NCBI RefSeq assembly: GCF_030209435.1
Contig: NZ_JARVRX010000007.1
Location: 62,001-126,000, forward strand
Origin: Mycolicibacterium sp. lyk4-40-TYG-92
GTDB lineage: Bacteria; Actinomycetota; Actinomycetes; Mycobacteriales; Mycobacteriaceae
DNA length: 64,000 nt
Direction: 5' to 3'
Part shown: positions 9,250 to 16,447 of the stretch, in pieces
Layout of the letters: the number at the start of each line of letters is the position of its first letter
Numbering within the stretch: the first letter of the stretch is position 1
Notes under the pieces: model-generated
What the model saw: the letters and a program-made list of their open reading frames with translations, nothing else
What the model was told of the DNA's origin: nothing
The model's database searches: none
Made by a program: the position numbers and the translations under genes

Positions 9250-10101
9250 GTGAGCAATCCACGAATCGCCGTCGCGTATCTCGCGACACCCGGTGGTGAC
9301 GACGCCGTCGCCGTCGGCGCACAGATCGCCCGCACCCTCGGTGCCGAGATCGATCTGTGCATGGTGCTGCCCAGCGACCGGTCGGCCCTGGCCACCACGC
9401 CCGGCGGCATCCTGCAGCGCGAAGCCGAAAGTTGGCTCGCCGCAGCCTCGGCCGGGGTCCCCAGCGACCTCAAGGTGACGACCCACCTGAGCTTCGACGA
9501 GTCCAGCACCGCGGGCCTGATCGCGGCGGCAGAAGCAGCCGGGGCCGAGGCCCTGGTGGTCGGCGGCGCCGGCGGCGGCATCGCCGGCTCGCTGTCCCTG
9601 GGATCGGTGGTCAACGACCTGGTTCACGCGTCCCCGATTCCGGTGGTCATCGCACCCCGCGGCGCTCGCCTGAAGCACAACGAACGGATCCGCGAAGTCA
9701 CCTGTGCCGTCGGAACCCGTCCGGGCGCCAAGCTGCTGCTGGACGCCGCGCTACGGCTCTGCCGGGACACCGGGACACCGCTGCGCCTGGCGTCGCTGGT
9801 CGCCGTCGACGACGCCGACGACCTGGAACTGGCACAGCAGCACGCGCAGAAGGCCCTCGACCAAGCGAAAGCATTTCTGCCGGCAGATATTCCGGTCACT
9901 TCGCGCGTCGCCACCGGCGCGGGCGTCGAGGACGCCGTCAACAAACTCGGCTGGCATGACGGCGACGTGATCATGGTCGGGTCCAGCCGGCTCGCACAAC
10001 CCCGCCGGCTCTTCCTGGGATCGACCGCGGCCAAGATGCTGCGCGTGCTGCAGGTCCCCATGATCGTGGTTCCGAAAGATGAAGGGGCTGATAATGACTG
10101 A
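9250..10101 (+). CDS. Tandem-domain universal stress protein
   Basis: This 283-residue protein contains two USP domains: residues 1-140 with a VVGGAGGG...PIPVVIAP end, and 150-283 with MVGSS...VLQVPMIVVPK. These are ATP-binding-type endings, GxSS and IVVP. The GTG start is 3 bases after the amine-oxidase stop, and the 3' end overlaps the permease start, so it is co-translated with the amine genes. USPs are often placed next to permeases of the APC type and may tune transport. A direct role in amine metabolism is inference. Confidence 0.8.
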   Translation: MSNPRIAVAYLATPGGDDAVAVGAQIARTLGAEIDLCMVLPSDRSALATTPGGILQREAESWLAAASAGVPSDLKVTTHLSFDESSTAGLIAAAEAAGAEALVVGGAGGGIAGSLSLGSVVNDLVHASPIPVVIAPRGARLKHNERIREVTCAVGTRPGAKLLLDAALRLCRDTGTPLRLASLVAVDDADDLELAQQHAQKALDQAKAFLPADIPVTSRVATGAGVEDAVNKLGWHDGDVIMVGSSRLAQPRRLFLGSTAAKMLRVLQVPMIVVPKDEGADND

Positions 10102-11635
10102 ACAACTGGCCGATTCCGACCTCGCTCGCGTAGAGCGGGAAGAAGGCCTCGTCGCCAAGGGCCTCGCCGCAGGCAGAATCGGCACCATCACCGGAGCCAT
10201 CCTCGGTATTTCCACTGTGGCGCCGGGCTACACGCTCACCGCCAGCATCGGTTTGATCGTCGCGGCGGTCGGGCTGAAGATGCCGGCCATCCTGATCGCC
10301 GGCTTCATCCCCATGTTCCTGACCGCCTACGCGTACCGCGAACTGAACTCGCGGGCACCCGACTGCGGCGCGTCATTCACCTGGTCCACCAAGGCTTTCG
10401 GCCCGTACGTCGGCTGGATGTGCGGCTGGGGCATGGTGATCGCCACGATCATCGTGCTGTCCAATCTCGCCTCGATCGGTGTCCAGTTCGGCTATGAGTT
10501 CCTGGGCAAGGTGCTGCACAACGAAAAGCTCGCGACACTCTCGGCCGACCACGTCTGGGTCAACATCGGGTCCACCGTCGCGCTGCTGGCCATCGCCACC
10601 TACATCTCGTGCCGCGGCATCACGACCAGCGAGAAGGTGCAGTACGTGCTGGTCGGCTTCCAGATGATCGTGCTCATCACGTTTTCGATCATCGCGATCG
10701 TCCGGTCGGGCGGCGTCGAAGGACACCTGAGCTTCGACATCGACTGGTTCGACCCGTTCACCGGATTGACCATGAGTGCCTTCGTGATCGGGCTCATCGG
10801 CTCCATCTTCGCGTTCTGGGGCTGGGACACCTGTCTGACCCTCGGCGAGGAATGCAAGGACCCCACCAAGGTGCCCGGCCGCGCCGGATTGCTCTGCGTC
10901 CTGTCGATTCTGCTGACGTACCTCCTGGTCGCGGTCGCCGTCATGATGTACGCCGGGATCGGTGACACCGGCCTGGGTCTGGGCAACAAGGACAACGCGG
11001 CCAACGTCTTCGGCGCGCTGGCCTATCCGGTCCTCGGCGACTGGGGCGGCCCGTTGCTGCTGCTGGCCGTGTTCGCCTCATCGATCGCCAGCCTGCAGAC
11101 CACCGTGCTGCCGGCCGCCCGCACCATGCTGGCGATGGGCACCTACGGCGCCTTCCCCAAGCGGTTCGCCAGCGTCAGCCCGCGAACCCTGTCGCCGGTG
11201 TACAGCACCGTGGTCGCCGGCGTGGTGACCGCCGCGTTCTACACCATCGTGACGCTGCTGTCCGAGCGCACATTGCTGGATACCATTGCCGCCCTTGGCA
11301 TCATGATCTGCTGGTACTACGGCATCACGGCATTCGCCTGTGTGTGGTTCTTCCGCAAGGAACTGTTCCTCAACGCGCACAATGTCATCTACAAGCTGGT
11401 GTTCCCGCTACTCGGTGGCATCATGCTGCTGTCGGTGTTCGTGAAATCGGTGCTCGTCAGCATGGATCCGACGGCCAGCGGCAGCGGCGCGGAGATCGGC
11501 GGCATCGGGCTGGTGTTCTATCTGGGCTTCGGCATCCTGATCTTCGGCGCGGTGCTCATGCTCGGCATGCGCGCCACCCAGCCGGCGTTCTTCCGGGGCG
11601 AGACCCTGACGATGGACACACCCCCGCTGCCCTGA
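10094..11635 (+). CDS. APC-superfamily amino acid/amine permease
   Basis: This 513-residue membrane protein has about twelve hydrophobic segments. The APC hallmark GxxxGxxxP-like start lies in segment 1 (GTITGAILGISTVAPGYT), and a later segment carries FAFWGWDTCLTLGEE. The ATG at 10094 overlaps the last codons of the universal stress gene and is preceded by GAAGGGG; an ATG at 10079 is also in frame but lacks such a site. As the last gene of the amine operon it probably imports the amine (for example putrescine) that the oxidase uses. A TTCG-loop hairpin follows at 11644. Confidence 0.85.
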   Translation: MTEQLADSDLARVEREEGLVAKGLAAGRIGTITGAILGISTVAPGYTLTASIGLIVAAVGLKMPAILIAGFIPMFLTAYAYRELNSRAPDCGASFTWSTKAFGPYVGWMCGWGMVIATIIVLSNLASIGVQFGYEFLGKVLHNEKLATLSADHVWVNIGSTVALLAIATYISCRGITTSEKVQYVLVGFQMIVLITFSIIAIVRSGGVEGHLSFDIDWFDPFTGLTMSAFVIGLIGSIFAFWGWDTCLTLGEECKDPTKVPGRAGLLCVLSILLTYLLVAVAVMMYAGIGDTGLGLGNKDNAANVFGALAYPVLGDWGGPLLLLAVFASSIASLQTTVLPAARTMLAMGTYGAFPKRFASVSPRTLSPVYSTVVAGVVTAAFYTIVTLLSERTLLDTIAALGIMICWYYGITAFACVWFFRKELFLNAHNVIYKLVFPLLGGIMLLSVFVKSVLVSMDPTASGSGAEIGGIGLVFYLGFGILIFGAVLMLGMRATQPAFFRGETLTMDTPPLP

Positions 11636-11643
11636 GCGGGTTG

Positions 11644-11681
11644 GACGCGCCCCGTCATGCTTCGGCATGGCGGGGCGCGTC
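11644..11681 (+). terminator. Hairpin terminator of the amine operon
   Basis: The 17-bp arms GACGCGCCCCGTCATGC and GCATGGCGGGGCGCGTC, with one mismatch pair, flank a TTCG tetraloop, starting 8 bp after the permease stop. This is a very stable intrinsic-type hairpin without a strong U-tract. Confidence 0.8.
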
Positions 11682-11707
11682 GTCCTGTGTGGGGGATTGT
11701 CGTGGAC

Positions 11708-11823
11708 CCGTTGACTCTGCATTCTGGGCGTAAAAGGTCGAGTAACGGTGTACGTGGATACACAGTCAACGCGCCCGGCCCGGATTTCCCTGTTCACCCT
11801 GCAACCTGGGCACAAAAGTCGAG
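11708..11823. repeat. Imperfect direct repeat pair with nested inverted repeat
   Basis: Positions 11708-11742 and 11789-11823 share the pattern GTT-AC-CTGCA--CTGGGC--AAAA-GTCGAG with a few substitutions and one single-base indel, at a spacing of 81 bp. In addition CGTTGACT (11709-11716) is exactly complementary to AGTCAACG (11764-11771), so the first copy can fold into a stem-loop. Confidence 0.6.
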
Positions 11824-11872
11824 GGGAAGCGTGCGTCGGTGCACTCACTCCCGGTGACACCACCCAGACGAC

Positions 11873-11924
11873 TACCTCCCTTCAATCACGATGCGCTGCA
11901 AGCCATCATGATTGACGGGAGGTA
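11873..11924. repeat. Long imperfect inverted repeat (hairpin 1)
   Basis: The arm at 11873-11893 pairs with 11904-11924 in 19 of 21 positions (TACCTCCC with GGGAGGTA, then TCAATCA with TGATTGA, then GATG with CATC), leaving a 10-base loop CGCTGCAAGC. Pairing of this quality far exceeds chance for a gap this size. Confidence 0.75.
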
Positions 11925-11935
11925 TCTTTCTCGGC

Positions 11936-12005
11936 GGCTGGCCGTCCCTGGCTTCAATAACCACCGGCAGATCGCCGCCGCGATTGAACTCAGGGACGTC
12001 CAGCC
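11936..12005. repeat. Long imperfect inverted repeat (hairpin 2)
   Basis: The 23-base arm 11936-11958 pairs with 11983-12005 at 20 of 23 positions, with a 24-base loop that itself has CGGC/GCCG pairing. It starts 11 bp after hairpin 1. The TTCAAT/ATTGA core is shared by both hairpins. Confidence 0.75.
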
Positions 12006-12041
12006 CGACTACTTGCGAAGCGCTTGCCCTTGGCAACGCCG

Positions 12042-14063
12042 TCAAGCGTCGTAGTCGACCGACACTGTCGGGCTGGTCGGGTGGGACTGGCAGGTGAGGA
12101 TGTAGCCGGCGTCGAGGTCACTGCGCCCGAGGGCGAAGTTCTGGTCCATTTCGACTGTGCCGCTGAGCAATTTGGCCCGGCAGGTGCCGCACGCGCCGCC
12201 CATGCAGGAGTAGGGCGCGCTGTTGCCGTTCTGCAGCGCACCTTCCAGAATCGTGTCGCCGGCGGCGAGGTCGACGGTCTGCTGCTGTCCGGACAGCCGG
12301 AAGGTGACCGCTGCCGCCTGGTAGTCGCGGGCCGGCGCGTCGGCACGGTCGAAGCCGGTGAACAACTCCAGATGGATCCGCTCCGGGTCGACGCCACCCG
12401 CGATCAGTGTCTCGCGTGCACCGATGGACATCGCGGCAGGGCCGCACAGGAACCACTCGTCCACGGTGTCGGGGTGGAGGTCCGTCGTGAGCCATCGGCT
12501 CAGTCGTTCCGTATCGATGCGGCCGGACAGCTCCGCGGTGTGCCGGGGCTCGGTCGACAACACGTGGCGGATTTCGAGGCGGTCGGCGTAGCGGGATTCG
12601 AGACGTTCGAGTTCCGTGCGGAACATCGTCGATTCCTTGGTGCGGTTGCCGTAGATGAGGGTGAAGCGGCTCTCGGTTTCGAGCTCCATGACGGTCGCCA
12701 GGATCGACAGCACCGGCGTGATGCCGCTACCGGCCACCAGGCCCACGTAATGCTTGCGGTGCAACGGATGCAACGCCGAACTGAAGCTGCCGGCCGGGGT
12801 CATCACCTCGAGGACGTCACCGGCCTTGAGCTGATTGGCGACAAAGCCCGAGAACGTGCCTCCCGGAATGTGTTTCACCGCGATCCGCAGCTGCGCGCGG
12901 GTGGCCGGCGCGCAGATCGAGTAGCTGCGACGCACCCCTGCACCGCCCAGGTCGGTGCGCACCGAGATGTGCTGACCCGGTTCGAAGCGGAACTGATCCT
13001 GCAGGGCCTCGGGAACGGCAAACGTCACAAGGGTGCTGTCGGCGGTGATCGGGTCGACGGCGGCCACCGGAATCCGGTGGAACACCGCATGCGGAGAGCT
13101 GGAGCGGGCCGGCATCCGCACCGGCAACGCTCGTCCGAGGTTGCCGTTCAACCGCTTCCACTGCCGGAACTCCTCGGAGTTGAGCTCCTGTCCGAACACC
13201 GTGGAAATCGCGGCGCCCCGGTCCAGGTACGCCTCTTCGTTGCGACGCCAGGTCTTGGTGTACCGGTAGAACGGCACCGACGGGTGCAGGTGGTGCACCA
13301 GGTGATAGTTCTGCGACAACATCAACGGGGTGTAGAGCCACTCCATGCCGACGCGGTTCCGGGTCGCCCGGTAGCGGTCGCTGCGTTGGGTGTCCGCCAA
13401 GCCGTGGTGCGGCATCCAGTCGAACCACCACGCCAAGACCACAACCCCGATCCGTTGCGGGATGATGAAGACGACGGCCAGCGTCCAGAAATGGCCCGTC
13501 ATGATCGCGACGATCAATCCGGTCACCGAAATGGTCACGCACGCCAGGGTTTCGACGACCTCCGCCTTCGGGCGGCTGCGTAGCCGACGAATCAGGTAGT
13601 TGCCGTACCACATATCGAGCACAGCCCACCGGAACGGCAGCTGCCACGCCGGCCCGTGGGAGGCGAAGGTGTCCGGATCGTTCTCGTCATCGTTCGAATG
13701 CCGATGGTGCTCAATGTGGATGAAGCCGAACGAGGGAAACGAGATGAACGGCTGGACGAACGGCACCGCCAACCGCCCGATCAACCCGTTGACCCAGCGC
13801 GTCGAACTGATGGCGTAGTGCACCGCGTCGTGGACGACGGTGAACATCGTGAAGGTCACCACCGCGTTGACCACGATGGGCACCCATGTCGGAGCGGCGC
13901 CACCCAGGTAGGCGACGGTAGACGCGACGAAAGCTGCGGCTCCGGCGAGAAACAGCGCGACGGTCGGCCATGCCAACTTCGGCACCTGCTCGCCCGGATC
14001 GGGCAACGCCGTTCGCGCGGCGGGTTGGCTGTCCGCCCGATCGGCCACTTCGACTGACGACAT
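12042..14063 (-). CDS. Fused membrane fatty-acid desaturase / ferredoxin reductase / [2Fe-2S] ferredoxin
   Basis: This 673-residue protein joins a membrane di-iron oxygenase to its electron supply. Residues 1-310 carry hydrophobic segments and the three histidine boxes: HDAVH (78-82), HIEHHRH (116-122) and HLVHHLH (254-260), with another HH at 219-220. Residues about 330-575 form an FAD/NAD(P)H reductase of the PaaE type, with RRSYSICAP at 378 and GSGITPVLS at 445. Residues 585-673 form a plant-type ferredoxin with Cys 620, 625, 628 and 658. The likely reaction is O2-dependent desaturation or hydroxylation of a fatty acyl or alkyl chain using NAD(P)H alone. The ATG at 14063 was chosen because the longer upstream frame runs into the divergent regulator gene. 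Confidence 0.88.
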   Translation of the reverse strand: MSSVEVADRADSQPAARTALPDPGEQVPKLAWPTVALFLAGAAAFVASTVAYLGGAAPTWVPIVVNAVVTFTMFTVVHDAVHYAISSTRWVNGLIGRLAVPFVQPFISFPSFGFIHIEHHRHSNDDENDPDTFASHGPAWQLPFRWAVLDMWYGNYLIRRLRSRPKAEVVETLACVTISVTGLIVAIMTGHFWTLAVVFIIPQRIGVVVLAWWFDWMPHHGLADTQRSDRYRATRNRVGMEWLYTPLMLSQNYHLVHHLHPSVPFYRYTKTWRRNEEAYLDRGAAISTVFGQELNSEEFRQWKRLNGNLGRALPVRMPARSSSPHAVFHRIPVAAVDPITADSTLVTFAVPEALQDQFRFEPGQHISVRTDLGGAGVRRSYSICAPATRAQLRIAVKHIPGGTFSGFVANQLKAGDVLEVMTPAGSFSSALHPLHRKHYVGLVAGSGITPVLSILATVMELETESRFTLIYGNRTKESTMFRTELERLESRYADRLEIRHVLSTEPRHTAELSGRIDTERLSRWLTTDLHPDTVDEWFLCGPAAMSIGARETLIAGGVDPERIHLELFTGFDRADAPARDYQAAAVTFRLSGQQQTVDLAAGDTILEGALQNGNSAPYSCMGGACGTCRAKLLSGTVEMDQNFALGRSDLDAGYILTCQSHPTSPTVSVDYDA

Positions 14064-14083
14064 TCGGCACTCCGTCTTGTCCG

Positions 14084-14101
14084 GCAACCCTCGTTGGTTG
14101 C
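14084..14101. promoter_or_regulatory. Inverted repeat in the desaturase/AraC divergent gap
   Basis: GCAACC (14084-14089) and GGTTGC (14096-14101) form a 6-6-6 inverted repeat about 20 bp upstream of the desaturase start. It is a candidate site for the divergent AraC-type regulator. Confidence 0.4.
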
Positions 14102-14165
14102 ATCTGCCGAAAACGCTACGGCCGGGGCCGACGAGACTGAATGTTCCGACGGGACGTCGATTTGG

Positions 14166-14171
14166 TATTTT
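14166..14171 (+). promoter_or_regulatory. -10-like element for a leaderless AraC-family transcript
   Basis: TATTTT ends six bases before the GTG at 14178. That spacing places transcription start at or next to the start codon, and no ribosome site is visible. This is the pattern of leaderless mycobacterial genes and supports the chosen start. Confidence 0.4.
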
Positions 14172-14177
14172 CGGACA

Positions 14178-15200
14178 GTGGGAGTGGCCCCGGTCTGGGC
14201 GGTGCCGCGGGGCACCGAAGGCGTCCGCATCATGGTGCAGGGCGGCATCGCGCATGGGATGACGGCCGCCGAATGTCTCGCGGGCAGCGGGCTGACCGAA
14301 GCCGACCTGGACGACGAGAACGCCGAGATCTGGGCCCACCAGGAATTCGACGTCATCCGCAATCTCATTGCGAGACTTGGCGACAGGCCGGGCGTCGGCA
14401 TCGAGGTAGGGGTGCACTCCACCCTGGGCCGGGCCGGCTTGCTCGGCTTCCTGATCCTGGCCAGTCCCACCCTGAGGCAGGGTTTGGAGCTGATCCTGCC
14501 CTACCTCGCGCTCTCCCCCACTCACCTGCGCTTCTCGGTGGAGACCGACGACGAATACGGGTACCTCGTCGCCGACGACAGTGAATTACCCACCGATGTC
14601 AGGTCATTCATCGTCGAGCGGGACCTGGCCGGATTCGTCGCCGCGACCCAGGGCGCGAACCTGGCCCTGACACCGACGTGGGCAGACACGACGCTCGACG
14701 CCGATCGCGCCGCGAAACTCGCCGAACTGTGGGGGCTTCCCGCGTCCGACGTACGTGCCGACCGGCGCACCAACCGCATCGCCGCCACACATGACGTGCT
14801 GGAGATGCCGTCACCGCTCGCCGACGCGAACACGGCGCGCAAGATCGAGCAGCAATGCCGGGAATTGCTCGAACGCAGGCTGTCTCGCGTCGGCGTCGCG
14901 GGTCAGGTCCGCAGCCGGCTGCTACACAACCCCGGTGAACTGCCATCGATGCCGACCATCGCCGACGAATTGCACATCGATCAGCGCACCCTGCGCCGTC
15001 GACTCGCCGCCGAAGGCACGTCCTACCGCGCACTGCTCGACGAGGTCCGCCGCCACCTCGCCGTCGAGCTCCTCCAGCAGGACCTTTCCGTGGACGAGAT
15101 TTCCCGGCACCTGGGGTACGCCGAAACAGCCAACTTCACCCATGCTTTCAAGCGCTGGGAAGGCACCGCGCCGAGCTACTTCCGCAGGCCGCGGTCGTAG
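14178..15200 (+). CDS. AraC-family regulator with arabinose-binding-like N-terminal domain
   Basis: This 340-residue protein starts VGVAPVWAVPRGTEG at a GTG. The N-terminal two thirds match the ligand-binding domain found in OruR/ArgR-type AraC regulators. The last roughly 100 residues hold two helix-turn-helix units: PSMPTIADELHIDQRTLRRRLAAEGTS and LSVDEISRHLGYAETANFTHAFKRWEG, ending with PSYFRR. It is divergent from the desaturase-reductase fusion and very likely controls it in response to a lipid or hydrocarbon. An upstream in-frame ATG at 14094 exists but would cover the probable promoter. Confidence 0.85.
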   Translation: MGVAPVWAVPRGTEGVRIMVQGGIAHGMTAAECLAGSGLTEADLDDENAEIWAHQEFDVIRNLIARLGDRPGVGIEVGVHSTLGRAGLLGFLILASPTLRQGLELILPYLALSPTHLRFSVETDDEYGYLVADDSELPTDVRSFIVERDLAGFVAATQGANLALTPTWADTTLDADRAAKLAELWGLPASDVRADRRTNRIAATHDVLEMPSPLADANTARKIEQQCRELLERRLSRVGVAGQVRSRLLHNPGELPSMPTIADELHIDQRTLRRRLAAEGTSYRALLDEVRRHLAVELLQQDLSVDEISRHLGYAETANFTHAFKRWEGTAPSYFRRPRS

Positions 15201-15211
15201 CGCGGCGCCGG

Positions 15212-16447
15212 TCACTGCAGCGCGGCCGACACCGCGTCGAACGCGCGCAGCGTGGAGAACAGCATGTGCGCGTGTTGCGGAAGCGGCCAGCTCGACAGCT
15301 TGGCGGCCACCACCCCAGCCGGCCGGTTGACGTAGATCATCTGGCCGTGGATGCCCAGGCACAGCAGCACGTCGTTGCCCGGGTACGGGAACCAGACCTG
15401 GTTGCGGTACATGCCGCCGGGCATCCGGTTGTCGCCCGGGCTGTAGGCGAACGCCTCTCGCGAATCCAGGCCTCCCACAACGGTATCGGCGACCCACGCG
15501 GCAGGCAGCACCTGCTCGCCCAGCAGCGACACTCCGTCATTCAGGAATAGCGAGCCGAAGCGCACCAGGTCGCTCAGGCTTGCGCTGATGCCGCCGTCGA
15601 ACATGCCGCTGCCCATCGAGTCGATGCCGATGTTCGCATCGTAGGCGGCGCCCAGCCGGCTCCATACCAGCTGAGACAGCAACTCCGGCATCCGCACGCC
15701 GGCCGCGGCCTCGCACACCCAGCCGAGCACATCGGTTTCGCAAGAACGGTATTCGAACGGCCCGCCGTGCGGCCCCTTCTGCCGCAGCGTGAGCAGGAAG
15801 TCGTACATCGTGGCCGGCACATCGGGACGGGTACGCGGCGACCAGCCGATGGCCTGTTCCAGCACCCGCACCTCGGCGGCCGGGTCGAGGTAGTCCTCGG
15901 AGAACGCGATACCCGAGCGCATGTCCAGCAGGTGCCGGACCGTCGCGCCGTAGTAGCCGGAGCTGGCCAGGGCCGGAACGTAATCGGACGCCAGGGCGTC
16001 GACGTTGAGCGCTCCGGAACCGGCCAGTGCGCCGGCCACCGCCGCGATCAGGGTCTTGCTCACCGACATCAGCAGGTGCGCCGTGTCGGGCTGCATGCCG
16101 CCGTAGTACTGGTCGGCGAGCACTCGGCCGCGATGCGTCACGATCCAGCCGTCGGTGGCGGTCGCCGCCATCACCTGCCCGACCGTCGAGGGCGTGCCGT
16201 CAGGCAGTGTCACCGCAACAGCCGAGATGTCGGAATAGGCCGACGGTAGTGGCGCCACCGGACCCGCACCGCGGGAAATGGTTGCGGTGGGCAGGAATTC
16301 AGCGACGTGCTGGAACGACCAGTGCAGGTGCGGCGCGGACTGCCAATTCGCCAGGGAAATCGCGGACGGCGTGCGGCCCGGGTCTGAACCAAGCACGGCC
16401 GCTCCTGTCGCACGACGCCGAGGGAGCCGGCGCGATGACCTCATCAT
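15212..16447 (-). CDS. Beta-lactamase-fold serine hydrolase (NylB-like)
   Basis: This 411-residue protein has the SxxK motif SVSK with nucleophile Ser128 and Lys131, a tyrosine region FEYRSCETDVLGW around Tyr233, and a C-terminal IHGQ near where class C enzymes have KTG. The family includes 6-aminohexanoate-dimer hydrolases and esterases that cleave amide or ester bonds. The ATG at 16447 overlaps the stop of the upstream ATP-grasp gene (ATGA), so translation is coupled. No clear signal peptide is visible, although the N terminus is very basic. The coupling with an amide-forming ligase suggests a shared peptide-like substrate; this is inference. Confidence 0.8.
   Translation of the reverse strand: MMRSSRRLPRRRATGAAVLGSDPGRTPSAISLANWQSAPHLHWSFQHVAEFLPTATISRGAGPVAPLPSAYSDISAVAVTLPDGTPSTVGQVMAATATDGWIVTHRGRVLADQYYGGMQPDTAHLLMSVSKTLIAAVAGALAGSGALNVDALASDYVPALASSGYYGATVRHLLDMRSGIAFSEDYLDPAAEVRVLEQAIGWSPRTRPDVPATMYDFLLTLRQKGPHGGPFEYRSCETDVLGWVCEAAAGVRMPELLSQLVWSRLGAAYDANIGIDSMGSGMFDGGISASLSDLVRFGSLFLNDGVSLLGEQVLPAAWVADTVVGGLDSREAFAYSPGDNRMPGGMYRNQVWFPYPGNDVLLCLGIHGQMIYVNRPAGVVAAKLSSWPLPQHAHMLFSTLRAFDAVSAALQ

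Larger units (their letters stand above)
11682..12041. other. 360-bp non-coding region rich in repeats
   Basis: No convincing gene lies here. The region is filled with structured repeats, listed separately: a direct repeat pair (11708-11742 and 11789-11823), an inverted repeat spanning 11709-11771, and two long hairpins (11873-11924 and 11936-12005). A third weaker inverted repeat, CGACTAC (12006-12012) with GTAGTCG (12051-12057), reaches into the end of the desaturase gene. It may hold a degraded mobile element, a structured RNA, or the terminators of both flanking convergent operons. Confidence 0.6.

Noticed and set aside
7219..9678. 819-codon open frame on the minus strand opposite the amine oxidase
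   Set aside because: It is antisense to a gene with complete catalytic motifs. Its translation is rich in Arg, Gly, Val and His with no domain, which is typical of high-GC frame shadows.
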